NCBI GenBank assembly: GCA_041584015.1
Contig: JBFHES010000012.1
Span: 1-39,105, forward strand
DNA length: 39,105 bases
Origin: JBFHES01 sp041584015
Lineage (GTDB): Bacteria > Bacteroidota > Bacteroidia > Bacteroidales > M50B96
Direction of reading: 5' to 3'
Position 1 is the first letter of the stretch. The number at the start of each line of letters is the position of its first letter. Made by a program: the position numbers and the translations under genes. This document shows positions 27,135 through 35,814 of the stretch, piece after piece. The notes beneath the pieces were generated by a model. That model was not told where the DNA came from and made no database searches. It saw only the letters and a program-made list of their open reading frames with translations.

Positions 27135-27619
27135 AATTCGCCTTTTGCACGTTCAACTATTTCGGAAACAGCTGGACAAATCAATGTATTTTTCTGAGTA
27201 ATGTCTAATATCTGATAAATTTTGCGCTGCTCTGTATGCGGATATTCCCTGCATGCCCTTGGTCGGCTTTCGTATATCATACAATAATTATCGTCCATTA
27301 AAAACGGACATGGCATTTGTCTGAACACATAGTCACCATCCTCATCAACGCGTAAATATTCACTAATAATTGCAGCACTTTTTTTTCGAAACAACTTAGC
27401 AATCCGTTCAATGTCCTTTTCAATCAATCGCGGACCAAGAGTTTTGCAACAGTTGGCACAATCTAAACAATCAATCTCCTCAAAAACATCATCGTGCAAA
27501 CCATGAATTACAACATCCAAATTCTTTGGTCTTTTCTTTTTTAGGCGTTGCAGAAATTTCTTGTTTTCAATTTGTTCCTCTTCTGCCCTAAGCAGCATCT
27601 CCTTCAGCTTATCGTCCAT
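27131..27619 (-). CDS. YkgJ-family cysteine-cluster protein
   Basis: 162 aa, soluble. Cysteines are arranged as in the YkgJ/UPF0153 family: C51, C54, C57 and C58 (CLDCANCC), then C104 in QMPCPFL, C113 in NYCMIYESRP, C123 in RACREYP and C148 in LICPA. The family is thought to bind a metal or iron-sulfur cluster; its reaction is unknown. The first 35 residues are a charged helix. The ATG at 27619 overlaps the end of the upstream transporter gene by 11 bases, so the two are translationally coupled. Its TAA stop shares the palindrome TTAA (27131-27134) with the TAA of the convergent kinase gene. Confidence 0.9.
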   Translation of the reverse strand: MDDKLKEMLLRAEEEQIENKKFLQRLKKKRPKNLDVVIHGLHDDVFEEIDCLDCANCCKTLGPRLIEKDIERIAKLFRKKSAAIISEYLRVDEDGDYVFRQMPCPFLMDDNYCMIYESRPRACREYPHTEQRKIYQILDITQKNTLICPAVSEIVERAKGEF

Positions 27620-28505
27620 TTCTTACTCCCGGATTATATTGTGATAAAAACAAACCTCCCATTACAACGAAAACGCCAACAATCTTTTGCATATCAAGCT
27701 CATCTCCTAATCTGTAATAAGCATAAATTGCTGTAAATACCGGAATCAGGTTAGAGAAGGTATTGGCCTTTGAAATCCCAATTTTTTGAATTCCATAGGT
27801 AAACAGGATGAATGCGAAAGACGATGCAAAGATCGCTAATTCCAGCATCGGAATAACCAGATCCATGGTGATTGGTATGGAGATAAAGTGTTCGTAATCG
27901 AAGATTAAGAATAGTGGTAAAAAGTAAAAAATCCCAATGGTATTTTGGTAGGTAATAATGGAGATGACATTGTACTTGTTGGTTAATTTGATTAAATAAA
28001 CAGAGTAAGCAACAGCAGCCAAAACCGCCAACAGCAAATACATAATTCCCTGGATAGGTGCATTCAATGTAAAGTCATTTTCAAGCACCACTAGCGCAAC
28101 GCCTGTAAATGAAAAAAACAATCCGAAATAGTTCATTAAGCGCAGCCGCTCTTTTATGAAATAATAAGCAGCTATAGGTGTAACCAATGGTATTATCGAT
28201 ATAATTACTGCACCTGTTGTAGCCGTAACATATTGCATTCCCAAACTTTCTCCGAAAAAATAGAGGAAGGGCTGAAACAAAGACAACACCAACATTTTAA
28301 CTACATGTTCGCGCTTAAGTTTTTGAAGTTTACCAATAAGCAGAGTAACAGTAATAAGGACAACAGACGATATGCTTAAACGCAGAATAATTACCGTTAT
28401 CGGCTTGTAAAATTCGAATACCAATTGATACCACACAAAGGAAAAACTCCAAAATATCATTGATAAAATAAGGGCGCCGTAAACGATTAATTTTTCCTTT
28501 TGCAT
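27609..28505 (-). CDS. EamA/DMT-family membrane transporter
   Basis: 298 aa with about ten hydrophobic segments in two EamA repeats. The N half includes GALILSMIFWSFSFVWYQ and TATTGAVIISIIPLVTPI. The C half includes LLLAVLAAVAYSVYLI and the closing NLIPVFTAIYAYY...GVFVVMGGLFLSQ. Drug/metabolite transporters of this kind export amino acids or other metabolites; the substrate is not predictable. I start it at ATG 28505 (MQKEKLIVYG). An in-frame TTG at 28523 would add six residues, but it lies inside the -7 promoter element TAATTTTG and so would not be transcribed. It forms a two-gene operon with the downstream YkgJ gene. Confidence 0.9.
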   Translation of the reverse strand: MQKEKLIVYGALILSMIFWSFSFVWYQLVFEFYKPITVIILRLSISSVVLITVTLLIGKLQKLKREHVVKMLVLSLFQPFLYFFGESLGMQYVTATTGAVIISIIPLVTPIAAYYFIKERLRLMNYFGLFFSFTGVALVVLENDFTLNAPIQGIMYLLLAVLAAVAYSVYLIKLTNKYNVISIITYQNTIGIFYFLPLFLIFDYEHFISIPITMDLVIPMLELAIFASSFAFILFTYGIQKIGISKANTFSNLIPVFTAIYAYYRLGDELDMQKIVGVFVVMGGLFLSQYNPGVRNGR

Positions 28506-28520
28506 ATAAAAGATTTGTCG

Positions 28521-28528
28521 CAAAATTA
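28521..28528 (-). promoter_or_regulatory. -7 element for the DMT/ykgJ operon
   Basis: The minus strand reads TAATTTTG, an exact TAnnTTTG match ending 15 bases before the ATG at 28505. Transcription would start near 28514. No clear -33 TTG is seen. The element decides the start codon of the transporter gene. Confidence 0.5.
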
Positions 28529-28860
28529 GAAGAATTAAATCATGAAACTAATGCTAATGTTTTATATCATTTGCGCAAAAAATAAGGTAGCAAATAAAAA
28601 TCGAATAGCGATATTCCTAAGATTCAAGAAGAATTATTCTTAATTAAAAAAGCACATTAAGTCGTGCCTAATATTTTGGAAAATAATCTAAAAAAAGTTC
28701 AATTTTAGATCACTGACTTTCAAGCCAAAAGACGCCGCCCTGTTATTTGCTCCAAGAACAAATACATAAAACAGAAACCTTTTACAGGAATACCAGTATA
28801 GTTGTTAGAATTCAAATTTGATCGTCTTAAATCATCTGGCGAGAAAGTTCTCATGGAAAA
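28529..28860. other. Intergenic region upstream of the DMT operon
   Basis: About 330 bases without a supported gene. It contains a perfect 8-bp inverted repeat, ATCTAAAA (28686-28693) and TTTTAGAT (28703-28710), around a 9-nt loop. This could be a regulator site or a weak second hairpin after the receptor gene's terminator. Nothing else is recognisable. Confidence 0.4.
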
Positions 28861-28900
28861 CTCAAAAAGAGGGAAGCGGCTACTTCCCTCTTTCTCTTTT
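28861..28900 (-). terminator. Terminator of the TonB-dependent receptor gene
   Basis: AAAGAGGGAAG (28866-28876) pairs perfectly with CTTCCCTCTTT (28883-28893) around a 6-nt loop. On the minus strand it lies about 55 bases after the receptor's stop codon and is followed by a U-rich stretch. Confidence 0.85.
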
Positions 28901-28947
28901 AAACATATTCTTGAAATATTTTTTGCTAAAATTGATAAGGAAACCAA

Positions 28948-31395
28948 TTAAAACCGGGCAACCAGTTTTACATTTAATCGGCGAGCAGTTAAGTAATTTG
29001 GAACAGCATATTGCTGATTTCTGATATCCGTAATCCAAATGTGCGAAACAGTATTATTGATATCAAGAAGGTTGAAAACTTCAAGCCCAATCCAAATACT
29101 TTTAAAATACTTAAGTGCAGCACTTTTAAGAATTTTATCATCGCCAACAATTACGCGAGAGAACCCAATATCAACTCTTCGATAAGCAGGGATTCGCAAA
29201 TCCGCAATTGCCTTGTATGAATTTGGCGGACCAAATGGCAAACCTGATCCATAAAGTAAATTAAGCTGCATTTTATATTGCGGATTCCCCGGCAGGTAAT
29301 CCTGGAAGAACAATCCGAACGTAAAAAACTGATCGGTTGGTCGTGGTATATAATTGCTGGTACCTTCAACCCTAATACTCGAATCCTTGTTGGTAGATAC
29401 AAAATGCCCTTCAACCAATTCGCGTGTAGACATCACCGACAAACTCGCCCATGAATCGACTCCCGGCACAAACTCTCCATTAATTTTAAGATCGACACCC
29501 ATGGCATAACCTGTGGCATTGTTTGAGCCGTAATACCTGATGCGTACGTTGTCAACATCGTAAGGGATAAGATTGTCCAGCTTTTTGTAATAAAGCTCAG
29601 AAACGAACTTAAACGGACGATCCCAGGCCATGAAGTTATAATCACTACCCAAAACAAAATGTATGGACTGTTGGGCTTCAATATCAGGGTTTATTTTTCC
29701 ATTTAGATCCTTCATTTCTCTGAAGAAAGGAGGCTGATAATAATAACCGGTGGCAAACCTGAAAAGGAAATCGCGATTCCAGTTTGGCTTGAACGCAACA
29801 TTTAAACGCGGGCTTATTAAAACATCTCCGTTAAAATCCCAATAATTAAAACGAACACCTCCGGTCACACTAAGTTCGGCGCTATCAAATTCTTGCGTAT
29901 AGGTATCTTGTAAAAAACCAGTTAACCGATTCGAGGAAAAACTGGTATCTGCAATTAAAGTTCTGTAAAGGTTAACACCACTATCGGAATACGGCAAGGA
30001 GTATCCCGCAGAATCCAGCATCTCCCACTCGTTCATTCGATCATAGAAAATCTCGTGTTGTAATTTCAATCCCCATTGCAGGGCATTACGGTCTTTGGTG
30101 TAATAACCTTTATGATAAGCGTTGTAAACTGTTGCATCAAGGTAGTTACGAGCATGGTTTAAAAAGCTGCCAACACCCACGTTCATCAAGCTATCTCCCA
30201 AGTTATCCGAGCCCAATTCATTATCCAGCTCGTTAAGAAAGTACTGCCCAAGAATATCAAATGTTTCTTCTTCCTGTGTACTAAACACCGAAATAATATT
30301 CGATAACTTAAGATTCTTATTCGGGCGATAATGTGTGGCAATGGCTCCAGTAAAAGTTGTAAATTTTTTCAGCTCCTGACCCTCAAAATAAATTTTGAGT
30401 TTAAGCGCCTCGTGAATGGTACCAAAAGAAGTCTCTCTGGTTTCCGGCTGAAACAAATACCTGTTTTGCGATGCATGCCCTAAAAAGTCAATTTCGAAAG
30501 TCGTACTCACATCAAATGTCATGTAGGTTTGAAAATCGAAGAACGAGGGCTGATAATCGCCTTGAACATCCATACTCCCTAAGAGGTAACTGGAAGTTTT
30601 ATAGCGGGCACCGGTAATGTGTGTAAACCGATGATCTTCTGAGCAGCCCTCAACATGAGCCGATCCGCCCAACAGACTGCCCGAGAACGAACCACCATAT
30701 TTCGACGGCTTCTTATATCTAATATCCAAAACCGACGACATTTTATCGCCATACTTTGCTTCAAATCCTCCGGCAGAAAACAACACCGAAGAAACCATAT
30801 CGGAGTTTACAAAACTTAATCCTTCCTGCTGACCAGAGCGAACTAAAAACGGTCGGTAAATTTCGATGTCGTTTACATAAACCAAATTCTCGTCGAAATT
30901 ACCTCCACGAACAGAATACTGTGAACTAAGCTCGTTATTGGAAACAACGCCTGGCAGCGACTTTAAAACCACCTCAAAACTTCCGGTGGTATTTATAAAC
31001 TTGTGAAATATTTTTGGATCTAATCGGATAATATTGCTGGCTCGTTCAGCTTCGTCGCGTATGACCACCTCGCGCACCCACTCATTTTTAGCTTTTAATC
31101 GCACATCAACTTTGCGCTCCTGCCCTGATTTTATTCTAACAACAAGCGAATCGAACTCGTAACTTGTATGACTGTAATAAATTGTATAAGTCCCACCTTT
31201 CGGAAGATCCAGTATGTAATGTCCATCGAAACCACAAGTGGTTCCCATTTCAGTACCTTTTATGGATACTGTTGCGACTTCAATTGGCTTTCCCTTTTCG
31301 CTGGTAACCGTTCCAAAGATTTTCGTCTTTGATTGCCCCCAACTGGAAACGGCTATAAAAAGCAGTATGATAATAAGTTTGAATTCTTTATGCAT
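28948..31395 (-). CDS. TonB-dependent outer-membrane receptor with CarboxypepD_reg domain
   Basis: 815 aa. Residues 1-20 are a signal peptide (LIIILLFIAVSSWGQ). Residues about 24-105 form a CarboxypepD_reg-like beta-sandwich (IFGTVTSEKGKPIEVATVSIKG). The plug domain (about 115-235) contains LKSLPGVVSN and YSVRGGNFDENLVYVNDIEIY. The rest is a beta-barrel of aromatic, alternating strands ending in the outer-membrane signal LVARF. At this length it is the shorter TonB-receptor type, not a 1000-residue SusC protein, and no SusD partner is present. The ligand is unknown. The upstream gene on the same strand, 161 bases away, also encodes a CarboxypepD_reg protein and may be co-transcribed. Confidence 0.93.
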   Translation of the reverse strand: MHKEFKLIIILLFIAVSSWGQSKTKIFGTVTSEKGKPIEVATVSIKGTEMGTTCGFDGHYILDLPKGGTYTIYYSHTSYEFDSLVVRIKSGQERKVDVRLKAKNEWVREVVIRDEAERASNIIRLDPKIFHKFINTTGSFEVVLKSLPGVVSNNELSSQYSVRGGNFDENLVYVNDIEIYRPFLVRSGQQEGLSFVNSDMVSSVLFSAGGFEAKYGDKMSSVLDIRYKKPSKYGGSFSGSLLGGSAHVEGCSEDHRFTHITGARYKTSSYLLGSMDVQGDYQPSFFDFQTYMTFDVSTTFEIDFLGHASQNRYLFQPETRETSFGTIHEALKLKIYFEGQELKKFTTFTGAIATHYRPNKNLKLSNIISVFSTQEEETFDILGQYFLNELDNELGSDNLGDSLMNVGVGSFLNHARNYLDATVYNAYHKGYYTKDRNALQWGLKLQHEIFYDRMNEWEMLDSAGYSLPYSDSGVNLYRTLIADTSFSSNRLTGFLQDTYTQEFDSAELSVTGGVRFNYWDFNGDVLISPRLNVAFKPNWNRDFLFRFATGYYYQPPFFREMKDLNGKINPDIEAQQSIHFVLGSDYNFMAWDRPFKFVSELYYKKLDNLIPYDVDNVRIRYYGSNNATGYAMGVDLKINGEFVPGVDSWASLSVMSTRELVEGHFVSTNKDSSIRVEGTSNYIPRPTDQFFTFGLFFQDYLPGNPQYKMQLNLLYGSGLPFGPPNSYKAIADLRIPAYRRVDIGFSRVIVGDDKILKSAALKYFKSIWIGLEVFNLLDINNTVSHIWITDIRNQQYAVPNYLTARRLNVKLVARF

Positions 31396-31556
31396 TGGTG
31401 CAAAAATAATCAGATCAATTTAAAATTAGGTAGAAATCCGCGTCGGATTACAATCTCTGATATAAACAGTGTAAAATTGGATCTATTGCACGCCTGCTTA
31501 ATTCTTAACAGACAATTATAAAATCAAATTGCAAGACTCCAATTGAGCTACTTGTC

Positions 31557-32261
31557 TTAATAGGTTTTGGTTTTACTCTTAAACATTCCACTGCGTAAGG
31601 CTTCGAAGAATTGTGCCCAGGCCAGCGGATTCAGAAGGCTAACCGACGGGTATTGTCCGGCAGTATAGGCACGGTTATATTTTTCTTCCATGAAATATTT
31701 ATAGTTCAAGCCGGCATCAACCTGATATTCATTAGAGATTAACTGACGCTGAAGAATGGCAATATTTTTACGCGCCCGCTCCAAATCATCCTCCGGTAAT
31801 TCCAATTCAACTACTGCATGTAAAAACTGATCGTAGGTATTCCAAGGAAATACAACCGCCTCCAGCAACATAACTGTATCGGTAATTAGTTTAATGTTGC
31901 ACTCGTAGTTATCTTCCTCGTAATTTTCGGGAATGGTAAAAACTTGTTTTTTATAACCTACGGATGAAAATTGAATAGTATCATCGGCATAAACAGGAAT
32001 GCTATAATATCCCCAAAAATCGGAAACAGTTCCTTTATCGCGGTTAATAATGGCAATGGTTGCAAAGGGCAACGACTTAACACTATCATTCATAATAACT
32101 CCGGAGAGCTGAATAATGGGGCGCTTATCCTCATCAGGAACGCTATCTGTTGCAGCTGTTGTTTGCGATTTAGCTCCGAGGCTAAACATTAGAAAAATGA
32201 GTGACAAACATGCACTGATAAAAAACTTATGGGTAATATTTTTCAAACTCTTATAATTCAA
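31557..32261 (-). CDS. CarboxypepD_reg-like domain protein, exported
   Basis: 234 aa. A hydrophobic segment at residues 12-30 followed by AKSQ is a signal peptide or lipid-free export signal. Residues about 48-130 form a carboxypeptidase-regulatory-like fold (LSGVIMNDSVKSLPFATIAI, then GYYSIPV and IQFSSVGYKK), as found in front of many Bacteroidota outer-membrane proteins but here standing alone. The C-terminal 100 residues are helical and charged (ELPEDDLERARKNIAIL) and end in SKTKTY. No enzyme motif is visible. It probably works in the periplasm or cell envelope. The neighbouring receptor may be its partner, which is inference from position only. Confidence 0.8.
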   Translation of the reverse strand: MNYKSLKNITHKFFISACLSLIFLMFSLGAKSQTTAATDSVPDEDKRPIIQLSGVIMNDSVKSLPFATIAIINRDKGTVSDFWGYYSIPVYADDTIQFSSVGYKKQVFTIPENYEEDNYECNIKLITDTVMLLEAVVFPWNTYDQFLHAVVELELPEDDLERARKNIAILQRQLISNEYQVDAGLNYKYFMEEKYNRAYTAGQYPSVSLLNPLAWAQFFEALRSGMFKSKTKTY

Positions 32262-32403
32262 TTATTGCTTACAAATAAACGAAATTATCAACCATTATTG
32301 CATGCTTCATGTTTTTGTAACCTCCAGTAACATGCTTTACTAAAAATGCATAGACGACAACTGACTAGATTACTTGCACTTTTTAGCCTTCACAACGAAC
32401 CGC

Positions 32404-33360
32404 CTATTGTTTCGAGCTTTTATAATATTTACCCTGATAGCTATCGCGCTCTTTCATTCGCTTTTCAAGCAGGTTTAAAACCTGATCATAGCGCAGTCCC
32501 CACATTATTGGTGTTATATTATAGTCAGGTGTTGCCTCTCCAGCGTAGCGTTCAATTACGATTTCCTGATTTAACTTCTCAGTATAATCGATAATAAAGT
32601 CGATGTATTCATCCAGCTCAAAAAAATGAAAATCCTCAGGTTGCTGATTATACTCCTGTTCCATCAGCGTTCCTCGCACCAATTGTAACTGATGAAATTT
32701 AATGCTTGTGAGCGGTAGCGATGAAATCACATCAGCTCCGGCTAACATTTGCTTCTTGGATTCTCCGGGCAAACCAATAATCATGTGCCCGGCACAATGA
32801 ATGCCTCGTCTGGCAGTTTCGTGAATAGCCCATTCCGATTTTGCAAAATCGTGCCCCCTATTCACCCTGATAAGAGTGGCATCGTTGCACGACTCAATAC
32901 CGTATTCCATGGTTAAATAAGTTTTCTTGGCAAGTTGTGCAAAGTAATCAAGCTTGGTTTCATCAACACAATCCGGGCGCGTACCAATAGCAATACCATG
33001 TATGGCAGGATGATTTAGGGCTGGTTCATAAATTTCCTTTAATTGCTCAATGGAGGCATAAGTATTCGAGTATGCTTGAAAATAAGCCAGGTATTTTGAC
33101 GACCTTCGGTATCGCCCCACATGAAACTCAATTCCCTCATCAATTTGCTGAACGACACTTTTCTTAGGCTGACAATAGGAAGGATTAAATGCATTGTTAT
33201 TGCAAAAAGAACAACCACCACTACCTACCGAACCATCACGGTTTGGACAGGTAAAGCCGGCATCGATGGTTACCTTTTGCACCCGTTCGCCAAATACCTT
33301 TTTAATGTAATTTGAGTAAGCATTAAACCTTCTAGTATGTCCCCAGGAGTAGGTTTCCAT
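32404..33360 (-). CDS. Radical SAM protein, TIGR01212 (YhcC/YtqA) family
   Basis: 318 aa. The iron-sulfur cysteines are C38, C50 and C53 in a CPNRDGSVGSGGCSFC arrangement (CX11CX2C), the unusual spacing typical of this family rather than CX3CX2C. The TIM-barrel core shows AIGTRPDC, MEYGIES, NRGHDF and GHMIIGLPGE. The Bacillus subtilis relative YtqA has been implicated in tRNA wobble-uridine (mnm5s2U) synthesis; whether that holds for this branch is not known. It is the last gene of a tight three-gene operon, 13 bases after the O-methyltransferase stop codon. No obvious terminator follows. Confidence 0.92.
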   Translation of the reverse strand: METYSWGHTRRFNAYSNYIKKVFGERVQKVTIDAGFTCPNRDGSVGSGGCSFCNNNAFNPSYCQPKKSVVQQIDEGIEFHVGRYRRSSKYLAYFQAYSNTYASIEQLKEIYEPALNHPAIHGIAIGTRPDCVDETKLDYFAQLAKKTYLTMEYGIESCNDATLIRVNRGHDFAKSEWAIHETARRGIHCAGHMIIGLPGESKKQMLAGADVISSLPLTSIKFHQLQLVRGTLMEQEYNQQPEDFHFFELDEYIDFIIDYTEKLNQEIVIERYAGEATPDYNITPIMWGLRYDQVLNLLEKRMKERDSYQGKYYKSSKQ

Positions 33361-33373
33361 TGATTTTATTGTG

Positions 33374-34024
33374 TTAAACGTCTTTCTTCCTAATCATCAT
33401 CATGCCATCGCGTATTGGAAAAATCACCTTCTCAACCCGCTCATCAGCTTTTACAAAGTCGTTAAACTCTTTAATGCCTTTTGTAAAATAATCATTCTCC
33501 TTTAATTTCGGGAGTACCACTTTACCATCCCATAAAATATTATCTGCGATTATGTATCCACCTGCCGGCACTTTATCAAATACCAGGTTGTAGTAATCCA
33601 GATACTGACTTTTATTTCCATCAATGAAAACCAAATCAAATTGCATGTCAAGCATTGGAATTATATCTAAAGCTGAGCCAATATGAGTAACTATCTTATG
33701 TGCATGTTCAGATCGATCGAGGAATGATCTGGTAAAATCTTCTAATTCATCGTTCACCTCGATGGTATGCAACTGCGCCTTATCACTCATGCCTGCAGCC
33801 ATGCACAGCGCCGAGTAACCTGTAAAAGTACCTATCTCGAGTACCTTCATCGGATTAATCATTTTGCATAGCATCTGTAACAACTTGCCTTGTACATGAC
33901 CAGATAACTGCCGCGGATGAAAAACCTTCACATTGGTTTCGCGATGCAATTCAGCCAATAGCTGATCTTCATCATCAATATGATCTTTAATGTATTTATC
34001 TAATTCAGGACTTGTTTCAAACAT
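33374..34024 (-). CDS. Class I SAM-dependent O-methyltransferase (family 3, TrmR-like size)
   Basis: 216 aa. The SAM-binding motif I is VLEIGTFTGYSALCMA (61-76). Motif II has LHTIEVNDE, and the metal/catalytic region is FDLVFIDGNKSQYLDYY followed by GGYIIADNILWDG. This is the COMT-like O-methyltransferase family 3 fold. Members include small-molecule methyltransferases and TrmR (B. subtilis YrrM), which methylates 5-hydroxyuridine 34 of tRNA; the length fits TrmR. The start is the ATG at 34024 (MFETSPELDKY), 7 bases after the M16 stop. An upstream ATG at 34105 would overlap the M16 gene by 74 bases and add a poorly conserved-looking extension. Confidence 0.9.
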   Translation of the reverse strand: MFETSPELDKYIKDHIDDEDQLLAELHRETNVKVFHPRQLSGHVQGKLLQMLCKMINPMKVLEIGTFTGYSALCMAAGMSDKAQLHTIEVNDELEDFTRSFLDRSEHAHKIVTHIGSALDIIPMLDMQFDLVFIDGNKSQYLDYYNLVFDKVPAGGYIIADNILWDGKVVLPKLKENDYFTKGIKEFNDFVKADERVEKVIFPIRDGMMMIRKKDV

Positions 34025-34031
34025 AACTTCA

Positions 34032-35252
34032 CTAATAAAAAACCAGGCGCGATAGCTGATCAGCGTGATACACCTCGTTGGCAATTTCAAGAATTTGTTC
34101 GGCACTAATAGCTTCTATACGGGCATTCACCTCTTCCATGCTTTCGCACTTATCGTACACAATAAAGCTTTTACCCATGGCCAGCATTTGGTTAACCATA
34201 CTTTCGTTGGCAATAGCCATCTGACCAATTAGCTGTTTCTTAGCTTTACTCAGTTGAAATGTTCCGAGCTTTTTTGTTTGCAGTAGTTTGAGTTCACGCA
34301 TAATTACCGACAAACTCTTCTGGTGATAACCATTATCGGTTCCGAAATAAATGTTTACCAAACCTGTATCGGTAAATGGCGTGTAATGCGACTCAATGTT
34401 ATAAGCGTAACCATACTTTTCACGCAAACTCATGTTTAAACGCGAATTCATTCCCGGTCCGCCCAGAATATTATTTAATAAAAATAAGCCCGTTCGCTTG
34501 TCATCATGCACATCGTAAGCTACATTACCAATATTACAATGTGTTTGGTAAGTATCTTTTTTAACTTCCTTGATTATTGGTGTGTAATCATTAAAAGCTA
34601 AGCGTTTGGTGCTGCGCGCTTTTAGTGGTACATGACTAAAATACTTTTCAAACACATGAACCAGTTTCTTAAATGAGATATTACCAACAGAACACAGCAC
34701 CATTTCAGTGGTATAATAATTAGTAGCAATAAACTGCTTTACATCCGCTTGTTTAAATTTACGAATGCCAGCAGGTGTTCCCAGAATATTCCTACCTAGC
34801 GGATGGCCCTTAAAGACCAGCTCTTCAAAATCGTCGAATATTTGTTCCGAAGGTGTATCCAGATAGGAGTTGATTTCATCAAGAATTACTTCCTTCTCCT
34901 TCTCCAGTTCCTTTGACGGAAAAACCGAATTGAAAGCAATATCGCTAAACAGCTCTATGGTTCTACCATAAAACTCATTCAGAAAAGATGCATAGATACA
35001 AGTTTCTTCCCTCGCTGTATAGGCGTTAAGGTCGCCGCCTACATCCTCTAATCGGCTAATGATATGATATGCCTTTCGCTTTTTAGTGCCTTTAAAAATA
35101 ACATGCTCAATAAAATGAGCCATACCCTGCTCCTGCTCTTTTTCATCACGCGATCCTGTGTTAACAATCAAACCGCAATGAGCAACAGCATTTGCTACTT
35201 GTTTATGCACAAGTCGAATCCCATTTGCGAGTGTATGTACTTGATAATCCAT
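34032..35252 (-). CDS. M16-family zinc metallopeptidase
   Basis: 406 aa, the length of single-chain bacterial processing-peptidase-like proteins. The inverted zinc motif HxxEH is H46-F-I-E49-H50 (GMAHFIEHVIFKGT), and the third zinc ligand is E126 in EVILDEINSYLD. The second half has the GGPGMNSRLNMSLREKYGYAY segment typical of the family. It probably degrades or trims peptides; no signal peptide is seen, so it should be cytoplasmic. It is the first gene of the operon with the O-methyltransferase and radical SAM genes. The start is ATG 35252 (MDYQVHTLANG). An upstream in-frame ATG at 35291 lies before the -7 element at 35271-35278 and would not be in the transcript. Confidence 0.92.
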   Translation of the reverse strand: MDYQVHTLANGIRLVHKQVANAVAHCGLIVNTGSRDEKEQEQGMAHFIEHVIFKGTKKRKAYHIISRLEDVGGDLNAYTAREETCIYASFLNEFYGRTIELFSDIAFNSVFPSKELEKEKEVILDEINSYLDTPSEQIFDDFEELVFKGHPLGRNILGTPAGIRKFKQADVKQFIATNYYTTEMVLCSVGNISFKKLVHVFEKYFSHVPLKARSTKRLAFNDYTPIIKEVKKDTYQTHCNIGNVAYDVHDDKRTGLFLLNNILGGPGMNSRLNMSLREKYGYAYNIESHYTPFTDTGLVNIYFGTDNGYHQKSLSVIMRELKLLQTKKLGTFQLSKAKKQLIGQMAIANESMVNQMLAMGKSFIVYDKCESMEEVNARIEAISAEQILEIANEVYHADQLSRLVFY

Positions 35253-35565
35253 TATATAAAAATTGGGCAGCAAAGATATAATAATTCGCATGATTTAATT
35301 GGCAAGAAACCTGAGACCGAGGGCAACATCCTGCAGATGTAATACGAAGTTCATCTGAACCATGATGGCTTTATCATATTAAAGTCAAGAGATAAATAGT
35401 GCTACATTTTTTGCAAACACGTACAACAGCACACTAAAAAAAGCACTAAAAGCCAGTAGCATCAAGACCTCTCATAAACAAGAAGTTAAATAACAGTTAT
35501 CAATCCGCACAATTTCCATGAATTAAAAAAAGTACATTTTTCTTTCATTTTCTTCGATAATTCTT
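35253..35565. other. Intergenic region between the M16 operon and tRNA-Phe
   Basis: About 310 bases without a gene. It contains the M16 promoter element near its left end. The remainder is AT-rich with nothing recognisable. Confidence 0.5.
35271..35278 (-). promoter_or_regulatory. -7 element of the M16 operon
   Basis: The minus strand reads TATCTTTG, an exact TAnnTTTG match, 18 bases upstream of the ATG at 35252. The nearest TTG upstream (35305-35303) is 24 bases away, longer than ideal. Confidence 0.5.
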
Positions 35566-35594
35566 TTTGATTTTAATATTCTTTCTTACTTTTG
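35566..35594 (+). promoter_or_regulatory. Promoter of tRNA-Phe
   Basis: TTTG (35566-35569), a 17-nt spacer and TACTTTTG (35587-35594). Transcription would start near 35600, about a dozen bases before the mature tRNA 5' end. Confidence 0.65.
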
Positions 35595-35611
35595 CAACCG
35601 CTTAACGCAAG

Positions 35612-35684
<73 letters not shown>

Positions 35685-35696
35685 CGCCTAAGAAAG

Positions 35697-35723
35697 AAAA
35701 GCCCACTGCAAAGTGGGCTTTTT
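35697..35723 (+). terminator. Terminator after tRNA-Phe
   Basis: GCCCACT (35701-35707) pairs with AGTGGGC (35712-35718) around GCAA, flanked by AAAA and TTTTT (35719-35723). Confidence 0.9.
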
Positions 35724-35814
35724 GCGTTGTAGTTAAGCATTCCAGCACATTTGAATATCAGTTAATTACGGTTCTTTTAAGTTATATATAGTCACAAATA
35801 CGTCCCAGTGTATT

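Noticed and set aside
28720..28947. A 75-codon minus-strand frame just after the TonB receptor
   Set aside because: It spans the receptor's terminator hairpin, starts at the receptor's stop codon and has no recognisable protein features.
31401..31408. Exact -7 element (TATTTTTG on the minus strand) just before the TonB receptor
   Set aside because: It ends only 6 bases before the ATG, so transcription would start at about the start codon; there is no -33 element, and leaderless expression is unlikely here.
34025..34105. Longer O-methyltransferase starting at ATG 34105
   Set aside because: It would overlap the M16 gene by 74 bases and add 27 residues outside the family's fold; ATG 34024 gives a normal 7-base spacing.
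35253..35291. Longer M16 peptidase starting at ATG 35291
   Set aside because: A -7 promoter element (35271-35278) lies between this ATG and the family-typical start at 35252.
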